Shown here in pieces: positions 52,156-60,494 of a stretch of 64,000 nucleotides of DNA; positions within the stretch are counted from its first letter, which is position 1, and every line of letters begins with the position of its first letter. A program made the position numbers and the translations under genes. The stretch comes from a virus: positions 1 to 64,000 of the IMG/VR virus record IMGVR_UViG_3300030430_003122. One strand, 5' to 3'. The notes below the pieces were generated by a model. The model made no database searches and was not told the origin of the DNA. It saw only the letters and a list, made by a program, of their open reading frames with translations.

Positions 52156-52656
52156 GTGAATTTTTACAGAATGAATGAACAGGCGGTTGCTCCGAAAAGG
52201 GCAACCGCAGGGTCCGCTTGTTTCGATTTATATTCTTGCTTTGCACAAGGCGGGGAAGTGACCCGCCTCGGAAAGCGAGAGGGTGAATCTTGGCAGACTA
52301 AACCAGTCGATGACTACCGCGTAATTAACCCCGGACAACGCATGGCAATTCCAACTGGGATTATTTTAGAAATTCCAGAGGGTCATGTTGTAAAGGTATT
52401 TGCAAGATCTGGTTTATCTTATAAAAAAGGAATCACCCTAGCGAACTGCGTCGGTATCATTGATCATGATTACCGCGAGGAGTTATTTGTTCTTTTGCAA
52501 AACAACAGCATGGAACCGTATGTTATCAATCACGGCGACCGCATCGCACAAATGGTTTTGGAAAAAGTTTTAAACTACGAACTACTTGAAATTTCCGAAA
52601 GACCTGCTATACTTGAGACCCGAGACGGCGGCATGGGCAGCACCGGAAAGAAATGA
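52156..52656 (+). CDS. dut: dUTPase
   Basis: Hydrolyses dUTP to dUMP and pyrophosphate, protecting phage DNA from uracil and feeding dTMP synthesis by the phage ThyX. 166 residues; all five trimeric-dUTPase motifs are visible: AGSACFDLYS near 18, RSGLSYKKGI near 88, GIIDHDYREEL near 103, GDRIAQMVLEKV near 127 and the C-terminal RDGGMGSTG. A charged insertion of about 20 residues follows motif 1. The start is GTG, with AGGAG at 52146-52150. It follows a fibre gene after a short gap. Confidence 0.92.
   Translation: MNFYRMNEQAVAPKRATAGSACFDLYSCFAQGGEVTRLGKREGESWQTKPVDDYRVINPGQRMAIPTGIILEIPEGHVVKVFARSGLSYKKGITLANCVGIIDHDYREELFVLLQNNSMEPYVINHGDRIAQMVLEKVLNYELLEISERPAILETRDGGMGSTGKK
52586..52613 (+). 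promoter_or_regulatory. Internal promoter at the end of the dUTPase gene
   Basis: TTGAAA, 16-base spacer, TATACT, ending 40 bases before the start at 52653. It could drive the DUF1599-like gene and DNA polymerase independently of the upstream fibre genes. Confidence 0.4.
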
Positions 52657-53090
52657 AAGGAAACTCAAAATTGACACGCGATGAATTGCTAAGATTCCAC
52701 GAAAAACTCTGCAAGGAAGGCAGAGATCTTATGAACCTCAAGAACCGTGACTATGCAGGTAACCACGGAACCGAACCATTTGCTAATTTTACTCGATGTG
52801 AGGCGATGGGTATTTGTAATACCGAACAAGGTTTCATGGTTCGTATCACCGACAAGATGAGTCGCTTGTCTTCATTTCTCGACTCTGGTAAGATGCATGT
52901 TAAGGACGAAAGTTTTCACGACACTGTTATTGATGTGATTAACTACATGGTGCTTCTTGCCGCATACACCGAGGACAAAGAATCGAAAGAATATGCACAG
53001 GAGCGAAACGAAGAGGACGAAGTGAACAGGCGGATTTCTAAGAATTGGTCTGAATATACAGAAGCAGGTCTACGCTGTAAGGATTCTTGA
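52653..53090 (+). CDS. DUF1599 / nucleotide-associated domain protein
   Basis: A 145-residue helical protein. LKNRDYAGNHGTEPFANFTR near residue 29, ITDKMSRLSSFLDSGK near 65 and the acidic SFHDTVIDVINYMVLLAAY near 87 fit the DUF1599 group, a family often found in phages near nucleotide-metabolism genes and distantly MazG-like. A nucleotide pyrophosphatase or sensing role is possible. It lies between dUTPase and DNA polymerase, overlapping both by 1-4 bases. Confidence 0.55.
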   Translation: MKGNSKLTRDELLRFHEKLCKEGRDLMNLKNRDYAGNHGTEPFANFTRCEAMGICNTEQGFMVRITDKMSRLSSFLDSGKMHVKDESFHDTVIDVINYMVLLAAYTEDKESKEYAQERNEEDEVNRRISKNWSEYTEAGLRCKDS

Positions 53091-55606
53091 TGGGTTTTTA
53101 TACCAATGTCTCGCTGAAAGGGAACCGTGTTCTCTATCGGGGATATCGAAAAGGACAAAGAGTGCAGGAGAGTGTGGAGTATAATCCTACACTCTTTGTC
53201 AATTCACCATCTCCCACAGAGTATAAGACTCTGGATGGGAAGTATGTCGAACCATTCCGCCCCGGCACAATCAAGGATTGTCGAAATTTTGTTCGTGACT
53301 ACGATGGTGTTAATGGATTTAATATTTACGGAAACACAGATTATGTGTATCAGTTTATAGGTGATTTGTTCAAGGAGGACATCGAATATGATCCTTCTCT
53401 GATTCGGATTGCCTACCTAGATATTGAAACGACATGTGAAGGTGGTTTCCCTGATGTTGATAGACCAAACGAAGAAGTTACTGTCATTACTGTTATCGTG
53501 GGTTCTGAGACTCACGTTCTTGCCATTGGCGATTATACTATTGATGATAGCAATGTTAATTCTCACCATTTTAGTAGCGAGTCAGATCTGCTTCGATTCT
53601 TCATCGAGATATGGAAAAAACTTGACCCGGACATCGTGACCGGATGGAACGTTAGGTTTTTTGATATTGCGTATCTTTTTTCTCGCATACGCAGAGTCTT
53701 GGGTGAGAACGATGCAAACCGGTTGTCTCCTTGGGGCATGACCCGTGAGCATATTGTTCATACTAAGCACGGCGAAAAGACCGCAGTTGATCTTATTGGT
53801 ATTTCTATTCTAGACTATCTTGATCTGTATCAAACTTTCACTTATGTAAATCAGGAGTCATACAAACTAGATCACATCGCACATGTAGAACTGGGCGAAC
53901 GCAAGATTGCGTATGATGAGTATGACAGTATCGCAGATTTTTACAAGAAGGACTTTTGTAAGTTTGTTCGCTACAATCATCAAGATACTGTCCTCATCCA
54001 GAAACTAGAGGATAAGATGAAGTTGCTGGAACTCGCACTCGCTCTTGCGTATGCGGCAAAGGTAAACTTCACCGATGTCTTTTCTCAGGTTCGGACTTGG
54101 GATCAGATAATTTATCATCATCTTCGATCAAACAATATTGTCATTCCGATGAAGCGTGGTTCCTCGAAGGACGCTCAGTTTGCAGGTGCATATGTTAAGG
54201 AACCAATCACAGGCAAGCATAACTGGGTGATGTCGTTTGACTTGAACAGTCTATATCCTCACCTTATTATGCAATACAATATCAGTCCCGAGACAAAGAT
54301 CAAAATGTCGGAGGAAGATCTTTTCGGGATGGGACCGGACAATATTCTCAAGACACATTCCGAAATGTATTGGAAGAAGTGTCATAACAAACTCGAACGC
54401 TTCAAGGCGATGGGTTACTCTGTCGCTGCGAATGGAACTTGTTACACGAAGAAGACTCAGGGGTTCTTGCCCGAACTTATGGAGAAGATGTATCAAGAAC
54501 GGAAGCACTATAAGAAGTTGATGATTGATGCACAAAAAAAGAAAGAAAAGAATCCAGACGACAAGTCGTTGGATATGGACATCTCAAAGTATCATAACTT
54601 TCAGTTGGTTCGCAAGATTCAATTGAACTCCGCTTACGGTGCGATTGGCAACCAATATTTCCGTTACTTCGATGTAGACATGGCGGAAGCGATTACCCTT
54701 TCCGGACAGTTGAGCATTCGATGGATTATCAATCATCTCAATGAATTTCTAAACACCACACTGGAGACAACCGATGTCGATTATGTTGTGGCATCTGATA
54801 CCGATTCTGTTTATCTTACCCTTGATGGTTTGGTCCGCAAGTTTTTACCTGATGAGACGGACACAAACAAGATCGTGGATTTCCTTGACAAGTCATCTCA
54901 AAAGATTCTTCAACCGTTCATCGACAAGAAGTATCAGGAACTAGCAGATCTCATGAATGCCTATGACAACAAAATGGTCATGGAGCGTGAGTGCATCGCG
55001 GACAAGGGTATTTGGACTGCAAAGAAAAGATACATGCTCAATGTCTTCGACTCCGAGGGCATTCGATACGAAACACCCAAGATGAAAATCATGGGTATCG
55101 AAACGACAAGATCATCGACTCCGCAGATTGTCCGAGACGCTCTCAAGAAAGCGATTCGGATTATGATGTCGGGGGACGAAGATGAACTTATTGAATTTGT
55201 TGCAAACTTTAAACGCGACTTCATGAGTCAACCGGTGGAAAACATTGCGTTCCCCCGAAGTTGCAACAACATGGATAACTATAGAGATCCCACCACGATC
55301 TGGAGGAAGTCAACTCCAATCGCAGTCAAGGGTGGTTTGGTTTACAACCATTTCGTAGACGAATGGGATCTGGACGCGAAGTATGTGAAGATTCAAGAGG
55401 GTGACAAGATTAAGTTTGTGAGTCTAAAGGAACAAAACCCATTTGGTTGTAATGTAATTTCTTTCCCGGCATCCCCTCCCAAAGAATTTGAATTGGAAAA
55501 GTATGCCGATTATAACAAACAATTTGAAACATCATTCCTAGATCCACTGTCTGTGATAATCTCACATATTGATTGGAACTACGAAAGAAAGGCGGTGTTA
55601 TTTTGA
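53090..55606 (+). CDS. 43: DNA polymerase gp43 (family B)
   Basis: Replicative polymerase with proofreading. 838 residues (T4: 898). Exo I DIETT at 111-115, Exo II GWNVRFFD near 185, Exo III region YNHQDT near 295; polymerase motif A DLNSLYP at 384-390, motif B KIQLNSAYGAIGNQYF near 509, motif C ASDTDS at 568-573. The C-terminal residues WNYERKAVLF resemble the clamp-binding tail. The ATG overlaps the preceding stop (TGATG). In T4 it follows regA; here 21 kb separate them. Confidence 0.98.
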   Translation: MGFYTNVSLKGNRVLYRGYRKGQRVQESVEYNPTLFVNSPSPTEYKTLDGKYVEPFRPGTIKDCRNFVRDYDGVNGFNIYGNTDYVYQFIGDLFKEDIEYDPSLIRIAYLDIETTCEGGFPDVDRPNEEVTVITVIVGSETHVLAIGDYTIDDSNVNSHHFSSESDLLRFFIEIWKKLDPDIVTGWNVRFFDIAYLFSRIRRVLGENDANRLSPWGMTREHIVHTKHGEKTAVDLIGISILDYLDLYQTFTYVNQESYKLDHIAHVELGERKIAYDEYDSIADFYKKDFCKFVRYNHQDTVLIQKLEDKMKLLELALALAYAAKVNFTDVFSQVRTWDQIIYHHLRSNNIVIPMKRGSSKDAQFAGAYVKEPITGKHNWVMSFDLNSLYPHLIMQYNISPETKIKMSEEDLFGMGPDNILKTHSEMYWKKCHNKLERFKAMGYSVAANGTCYTKKTQGFLPELMEKMYQERKHYKKLMIDAQKKKEKNPDDKSLDMDISKYHNFQLVRKIQLNSAYGAIGNQYFRYFDVDMAEAITLSGQLSIRWIINHLNEFLNTTLETTDVDYVVASDTDSVYLTLDGLVRKFLPDETDTNKIVDFLDKSSQKILQPFIDKKYQELADLMNAYDNKMVMERECIADKGIWTAKKRYMLNVFDSEGIRYETPKMKIMGIETTRSSTPQIVRDALKKAIRIMMSGDEDELIEFVANFKRDFMSQPVENIAFPRSCNNMDNYRDPTTIWRKSTPIAVKGGLVYNHFVDEWDLDAKYVKIQEGDKIKFVSLKEQNPFGCNVISFPASPPKEFELEKYADYNKQFETSFLDPLSVIISHIDWNYERKAVLF

Positions 55607-55800
55607 CATCTAAACTATTAGAACTTGACCAAAAGCAAATCGATGCTATAATTGGTCTCGCAAGCGATGAAGTGACCATGCTAAATGTAAAAATTACGGA
55701 AGCGGTCAAAGACTCGTATTGTAAGTATGAAACAATGGCAGCGATGACCAGAAGACGGAATGGGTTACTCGCATTAATCGACCTGTTAAAAGGAGACTAA
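55603..55800 (+). CDS. Small protein between polymerase and uvsX
   Basis: A 65-residue helical protein (LLELDQKQIDAIIGLASDEV, then ETMAAMTRRRNGLLALIDLL). The best start is a TTG overlapping the polymerase stop (TTGA), with GGCGGTG upstream; an earlier TTG at 55573 is possible. No family is recognised. A promoter for uvsX seems to lie within it. Confidence 0.5.
   Translation: MTSKLLELDQKQIDAIIGLASDEVTMLNVKITEAVKDSYCKYETMAAMTRRRNGLLALIDLLKGD
55625..55652 (+). promoter_or_regulatory. Internal promoter upstream of uvsX
   Basis: TTGACC, 16-base spacer, TATAAT (consensus -10), inside the small gene and about 150 bases before the uvsX start. Confidence 0.45.
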
Positions 55801-55803
55801 ATA

Positions 55804-56850
55804 ATGAATATTAATGAATTAGTGAGGGCAACTGGGAATGAACACGCGGGTATCGCGGAGGAAGGACTGGTTTCAGATGTTAGATCTTTTATTGACACTG
55901 GGTCTTATTGCTTCAATTCTCTATTATCGGGAAGTCTATACGGCGGTCTGCCGGATAACAAGATCACGGCGTTGGCAGGCGAATCCGCTACTGGCAAGAC
56001 ATTCTTCGCTCTTGGAATCGTGCATAAGTTCCTTTGTGATAATCCTGATGCTGTTGTGTTATATTTTGACACTGAACATGCTATTACCTCAGACATGGTT
56101 CGAGAGCGAGGAATCGATCCCAAGCGTATTGCCATCCTTCCTGTCGGCACTGTAGAAGAGTTTAGACATCAGGCGATCTCGGTTGTTGATAAGTATCGAG
56201 AGCAGAAGGAATCTGAAAAGAAACCAATGCTCATCGTTCTCGACTCACTCGGAATGCTTTCTACCAATAAGGAAATGGCAGACACCGCAGACGGTAAGAC
56301 CACGCGGGATATGACCCGTGCCCAAATTGTAAAGTCTACCTTCCGAACTTTAACTTTGAAGTTGGGTCAAGCAGGTGTTCCAATGCTCATGACTAACCAC
56401 ACTTATGATGTGGTCGGTTCTATGTTCCCCACCAAGGAAATGGGTGGTGGTTCCGGTCTCAAGTATGCCGCGTCAACTATCATCTACCTTTCCAAGAAGA
56501 AGGTGAAGGAAGGAACCGATGTCGTTGGTAACATCGTGCATTGTAAACTTTACAAGTCTCGACTGACCAAGGAAAACTCAATGGTCGATGTTCTTCTTCG
56601 TTACGACGAGGGACTTCACCCCTACTACGGTCTCGTTGATCTCGCACTGGAGTGCGAAGTATTTGAAAAGTTAGGAACCCGTGTTCAGGTTGCCGATGGA
56701 TCAAAGGTTTACGAAAAGGCAATCTACAAGGATCCTGAAAAGTATTTTACTCCGGATGTCATGGATAAAATCGAAAAGTATGTCGCGGGTAAATTCAAGT
56801 ATGGTTCTGCAATGGTAGAAGAAGATGAAACCGAAGTATCAGATAGTTGA
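55804..56850 (+). CDS. uvsX: Recombinase UvsX (RecA family)
   Basis: Strand-exchange ATPase for recombination-dependent replication and repair, working with UvsY. 348 residues (T4: 391). Walker [11 protein letters not shown] at 59-68, Walker [11 protein letters not shown] near 140, the DNA-binding loop region [26 protein letters not shown] (residues about 178-203) and [11 protein letters not shown] near 215 are clear. The acidic C-terminus [12 protein letters not shown] overlaps the next gene by 26 bases. Confidence 0.96.
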   Translation: MNINELVRATGNEHAGIAEEGLVSDVRSFIDTGSYCFNSLLSGSLYGGLPDNKITALAGESATGKTFFALGIVHKFLCDNPDAVVLYFDTEHAITSDMVRERGIDPKRIAILPVGTVEEFRHQAISVVDKYREQKESEKKPMLIVLDSLGMLSTNKEMADTADGKTTRDMTRAQIVKSTFRTLTLKLGQAGVPMLMTNHTYDVVGSMFPTKEMGGGSGLKYAASTIIYLSKKKVKEGTDVVGNIVHCKLYKSRLTKENSMVDVLLRYDEGLHPYYGLVDLALECEVFEKLGTRVQVADGSKVYEKAIYKDPEKYFTPDVMDKIEKYVAGKFKYGSAMVEEDETEVSDS

Positions 56851-57106
56851 AGGTAAAGAAACCCAAGCGGTTGCAGTAGAGATTCAAAACACACAATTCA
56901 AAGGTATGGTTGTTCGTTTTGGAAAAGTTGCCATTCACGAAAAGAATGATACTGCACAACTGGCATTTGATTTTGATGTCATCAAGGGAAAACTTCCTAA
57001 GAACAAGACAAAATTCTCTAGACTTGAAGAGACACTTGGTGATATACTAGTGGACATTCTCGAAAACAACATGGACGCAGTGGAGTTTATTGGTGGAGAC
57101 GACTGA
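56825..57106 (+). CDS. Small protein between uvsX and gene 41
   Basis: A 93-residue protein with an early beta-rich part ([32 protein letters not shown]) and a C-terminal acidic helix ([20 protein letters not shown]). It overlaps uvsX and the helicase gene. Genes of this size occur here in marine T4-like phages; function unknown. No ribosome site is clear, so coupling to uvsX translation is likely. Confidence 0.5.
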   Translation: MKPKYQIVEGKETQAVAVEIQNTQFKGMVVRFGKVAIHEKNDTAQLAFDFDVIKGKLPKNKTKFSRLEETLGDILVDILENNMDAVEFIGGDD

Positions 57107-58514
57107 AAAAGTTATTCTTAGAAATTTAATGCGAGACGAGGAGTTCTCTCGCAGAGTTATTCCTTTCTTGAAGGATGAGTATTTTAAATCGAAAAACGAC
57201 AAGACAGTTTTTCAGATGATTGCCCATCATATTGAAAAGTATAATGCACTTCCCACATCGGATGTCCTGACAATCGCACTCGATGAGAAAAACAATATCA
57301 GTGAGCAGGAATACAAGAACTGCCTTGAACTCGTCGAGGAACTTGGTGAGGAAAAAGAAAAGGTAGACTTCGAGTGGTTGCTCGATAAGACAGAGAACTT
57401 CTGTAAGGATCGGGCAATCTACAATGCTATTCTTGAGTCGATTGAAATTATTGATGGCAAGTCCAGCAATAAAACGAAGAACGCACTACCCGAGATTTTG
57501 TCCGACGCACTCGCAGTCTCATTCGACGAACATATCGGTCACGACTATGAGGGAGATGCAGAGGAGCGATTTGATTTCTATCACAAGGTCGAATCAAAGA
57601 CTCCGTTCGATCTGGAGTTTTTCAATCTAATTAGCAACGGTGGTGTTCCGAACAAAACTTTGAATATCATTCTCGCTGGCACTGGTGTTGGCAAGTCACT
57701 CTTCATGTGTCACCACGCAGCGTCTTGTTACTCTGCTGGTAAAAATGTTCTTTACATTACATGTGAAATGGCAGAGGAGAGAATCGCGGAGAGAATCGAT
57801 GCCAACCTCATGGACATCACACTCGACGAACTCAAGATTCTTCCGAAGGCATCTTATGAAAAGAAACTGGAAAAGGTAACACAGAACATTCAGTCGAAAC
57901 TGATTGTCAAAGAGTATCCGACCGCGACCGCTAACGTGCAACACTTTAGAATTCTACTGGAGGAACTTAAACTCAAAAAGAACTTTGTTCCTGATGTAAT
58001 CTTTATTGATTATTTGAACATTTGTGCGTCGAGTCGATTCAAGGGTGGGAACAATGTAAACTCTTACACGATGATCAAGGCGATTGCCGAGGAACTTCGC
58101 GGACTCGCCGTCGAAAAGAATGTTCCTATCTTTTCTGCAACACAAACGAACCGATCTGGTTTCTCCAGCAGCGATGTTGGTCTCGAAGACACATCCGAAT
58201 CGTTTGGTCTCCCTGCGACTGCCGACTTCATGTTTGCTCTTATATCTACGGAGGAGTTGGATGAGCAGGGACAGATTCTTGTAAAGCAACTTAAAAATCG
58301 TTACAATGATATCGTCACAAACAAGAAGTTTGTTGTCGGCATCAATCGTGGAAAAATGAAACTGTTTGATGTTGACAATTCAGAGGTCAACCTACAGGGA
58401 AGTAACCAAGATGAAACGGACATGTCCGGACTTGGTGTTGGGTTTGATGGAAGAAACTTCGACGAAAAGTTCAAGTCGAATCAAGATAAAATAAGGCAAC
58501 TAAAAGTATTATGA
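57093..58514 (+). CDS. 41: Replicative helicase gp41 (DnaB type)
   Basis: Hexameric 5' to 3' helicase that works with primase gp61. About 473 residues (T4: 475). The N-terminal domain (ILRNLMRDEEFSRRVIPFL) precedes a RecA-like core with Walker A AGTGVGKS at 195-202, ITCEMAEERIAERID near 226, Walker B VIFIDYLNI near 300, and a SATQTNRSGF segment near 346. I prefer GTG at 57093, which has GGAG seven bases upstream; TTG 57090 is the alternative. The stop overlaps a short gene (ATGA). Confidence 0.95.
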   Translation: METTEKVILRNLMRDEEFSRRVIPFLKDEYFKSKNDKTVFQMIAHHIEKYNALPTSDVLTIALDEKNNISEQEYKNCLELVEELGEEKEKVDFEWLLDKTENFCKDRAIYNAILESIEIIDGKSSNKTKNALPEILSDALAVSFDEHIGHDYEGDAEERFDFYHKVESKTPFDLEFFNLISNGGVPNKTLNIILAGTGVGKSLFMCHHAASCYSAGKNVLYITCEMAEERIAERIDANLMDITLDELKILPKASYEKKLEKVTQNIQSKLIVKEYPTATANVQHFRILLEELKLKKNFVPDVIFIDYLNICASSRFKGGNNVNSYTMIKAIAEELRGLAVEKNVPIFSATQTNRSGFSSSDVGLEDTSESFGLPATADFMFALISTEELDEQGQILVKQLKNRYNDIVTNKKFVVGINRGKMKLFDVDNSEVNLQGSNQDETDMSGLGVGFDGRNFDEKFKSNQDKIRQLKVL

Positions 58515-58675
58515 AGTATCAAAAAAGACCGTATCAAAAAAGAGAACCCGAACGCATGAGTCGGGACTGGCAGGAAGAATACCGAATGTGGTATGAAAAC
58601 TGGAAGCGAGATCACTGGAATCGAAAGTTCCGTGAACTAAATAAGAAAAACCGCAAAACCAGAAAGCACAGATGA
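58511..58675 (+). CDS. Short very basic protein between helicase and primase
   Basis: A 54-residue reading frame with four-base ATGA overlaps at both ends: its ATG overlaps the helicase stop and its TGA overlaps the primase ATG. Composition is striking: about 40 percent Lys/Arg plus four Trp (MKYQKRPYQKREPERMSRDW at the start; NKKNRKTRKHR at the end). The exact tiling leaves little doubt that it is translated. Nucleic-acid or helicase-primase binding is inferred from charge and place; no family is recognised. Confidence 0.65.
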   Translation: MKYQKRPYQKREPERMSRDWQEEYRMWYENWKRDHWNRKFRELNKKNRKTRKHR

Positions 58676-59760
58676 CCGTTTACATCGATAGAAAATTTGT
58701 TGACTATGTTTCAGGTTCACTCGACAAATTTTCTTGGAAAAAAGATAACCTTGCAAATTGTAGGTGTCCCCTTTGTGGCGACTCACAAAAAAACAAGAAC
58801 AAGTGTAGAGGATTCTTTTATGAACGAGAGGGTTCCTACTATTACAAGTGTCACAATTGTGGAGTGTCACTTTCGCTTTACTCCTTCTTGGAGCAGCACG
58901 CTCCAGCGTTGAAGACGGAGTATCAACTAGAACGGTATCGTGCGAACACGGAGAGTAAACCGAGACCACGACCCGTAAAAATTAAATCAACCGGTGTTGA
59001 AGAAATGTTTAGGAAAAAGTATAAAGAAGTTGTAGATACAAATTGGTTGACCCCAATTAAAGATCTTGACGAGAGTCATGCTGCTCGTCAGTTTGTGATC
59101 AATAGGAAGATCCCAAAGGACAAGCAGGATCTTTTATACTATTGCAAAAACTTTGGTTCATTTACGAAGCGACTGACAGGACAAACAAATCTTTATGGTG
59201 GGGGCGAAGACCGTATCGTTCTTCCTTTCTTTAACAAGGAGGGTAAGATGGTTGCCGCTCAGGGTCGAGCGTTGGCGATGCAGTCTGTTCATGGGAATGT
59301 TGATGACAATAGGCAGACACGAAAGACCAGAGAGTTACTTCGATACATCACCATCAAGTCAAGTGATGCCCCGGATAAACTTTGGTTCGGTCAATGGCGA
59401 GTAAATCCAAAGAAAAAAGTTTACATCGTCGAGGGACCAATTGATAGTTTGTTCATTAAAAACTGCATTGCAATGGTTGGTGCATCTGGGGTTGACAACG
59501 TTCCTCCCCATCTACAAAATAGCGAAGGCGTGTATGTTCTCGACAACGAACCACGCAACAAAGAAATTTACAATCTAAACGAAAAACTAATAAACCTTGG
59601 TAAGACCGTTTGTATTTGGCCAAGTGACATCACACAGAAAGACCCAAATGATATGGTTATGGCAGGGTATACAAGAAGAGAAATTAAAAAGATAATTGAT
59701 GACAATACTTGTAGCGGACTGGTCGCCAAGCATCGACTGAACGAATGGAGTAGAGCATGA
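58672..59760 (+). CDS. 61: DNA primase gp61
   Basis: Synthesises RNA primers for lagging-strand replication. 362 residues (T4: 342). N-terminal zinc ribbon CPLC at 32-35 and CHNC at 60-63; primase core with the TOPRIM motifs IVEGPIDSLF near 258 and YVLDNEPRN near 289, and DPNDMV near 325. It lies after the helicase gene, overlapping the short basic gene and thyX by four bases each. Confidence 0.94.
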   Translation: MTVYIDRKFVDYVSGSLDKFSWKKDNLANCRCPLCGDSQKNKNKCRGFFYEREGSYYYKCHNCGVSLSLYSFLEQHAPALKTEYQLERYRANTESKPRPRPVKIKSTGVEEMFRKKYKEVVDTNWLTPIKDLDESHAARQFVINRKIPKDKQDLLYYCKNFGSFTKRLTGQTNLYGGGEDRIVLPFFNKEGKMVAAQGRALAMQSVHGNVDDNRQTRKTRELLRYITIKSSDAPDKLWFGQWRVNPKKKVYIVEGPIDSLFIKNCIAMVGASGVDNVPPHLQNSEGVYVLDNEPRNKEIYNLNEKLINLGKTVCIWPSDITQKDPNDMVMAGYTRREIKKIIDDNTCSGLVAKHRLNEWSRA

Positions 59761-60473
59761 GAGTATTAGATAGAGGACATGTTCAACTTGTGGATCACAT
59801 GGGTTCGGATCTCACAGTTTGTAACGCAGCACGGGTTTCGTTTAACAATGAAACGGACTGGTGTCAAGATCAAAAAGCAATAACTCGTTTAGCAGAGACA
59901 GGATCAAAATACCACGAAGAAGATGTTAGGTGTCTGTGCGATAAAGATAAGAAACTTATAAAGTATCTTGCAAAACATCAACACTGGACTCCCTTTGCAC
60001 ATCCGCAGATCACTTTACGGATCAAAGCACCTATCTCTATTCGCACTCAGTTTTTCAAGCATAAGCAGGGATTCGTCGAGAACGAAATAAGTAGGCGATA
60101 TGTTTCATTTGAACCAGAATTTTACATCCCCCTCTGGAGAGGCAAACCAACTGATGGTGCAAAACAGGGAAGTAGTGAAAGAATATGTGTTGACAACGAA
60201 ACAGATACAAACTATACTAACGCTCTTAAGTTGTGTCTTTACGCATATGAACAACTGCTAGAAAATGGAGTCGCACCAGAACAGGCAAGGTTTGTTCTCC
60301 CACAAGGCATGTATACCGAGTGGTATTGGACTGGATCACTTGCTGCGTATGCAAGATTTTACAAGCAGAGAAAAGACGAACACGCACAATGGGAAATCCG
60401 AGAATACGCAACTGCAATCTCTGAACTAATTCAACCACTGTTTCCTGAGTCATGGAAAAACCTGACTACATAA
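59757..60473 (+). CDS. thyX: Flavin-dependent thymidylate synthase ThyX
   Basis: Makes dTMP from dUMP with methylene-THF, FAD and NADPH. 238 residues, typical ThyX length. The signature, usually RHR-x7-S, reads KHKQGFVENEISRRY at 101-115, with Lys at both Arg positions but the catalytic-domain S and RRY retained. VCNAARVSF near 21 and LPQGMYTEWYWTG near 180 are conserved. It is in line with dUTPase and RNR genes to supply thymidine nucleotides. Confidence 0.94.
   Translation: MRVLDRGHVQLVDHMGSDLTVCNAARVSFNNETDWCQDQKAITRLAETGSKYHEEDVRCLCDKDKKLIKYLAKHQHWTPFAHPQITLRIKAPISIRTQFFKHKQGFVENEISRRYVSFEPEFYIPLWRGKPTDGAKQGSSERICVDNETDTNYTNALKLCLYAYEQLLENGVAPEQARFVLPQGMYTEWYWTGSLAAYARFYKQRKDEHAQWEIREYATAISELIQPLFPESWKNLTT
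60190..60218 (+). promoter_or_regulatory. Internal consensus promoter in thyX
   Basis: TTGACA at 60190-60195, 17-base spacer, TATACT at 60213-60218, about 277 bases upstream of the ribonucleotide reductase gene. Third exact copy of this promoter pattern in the window. Confidence 0.6.
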
Positions 60474-60494
60474 AGGACACCCAAAGGAAATATA

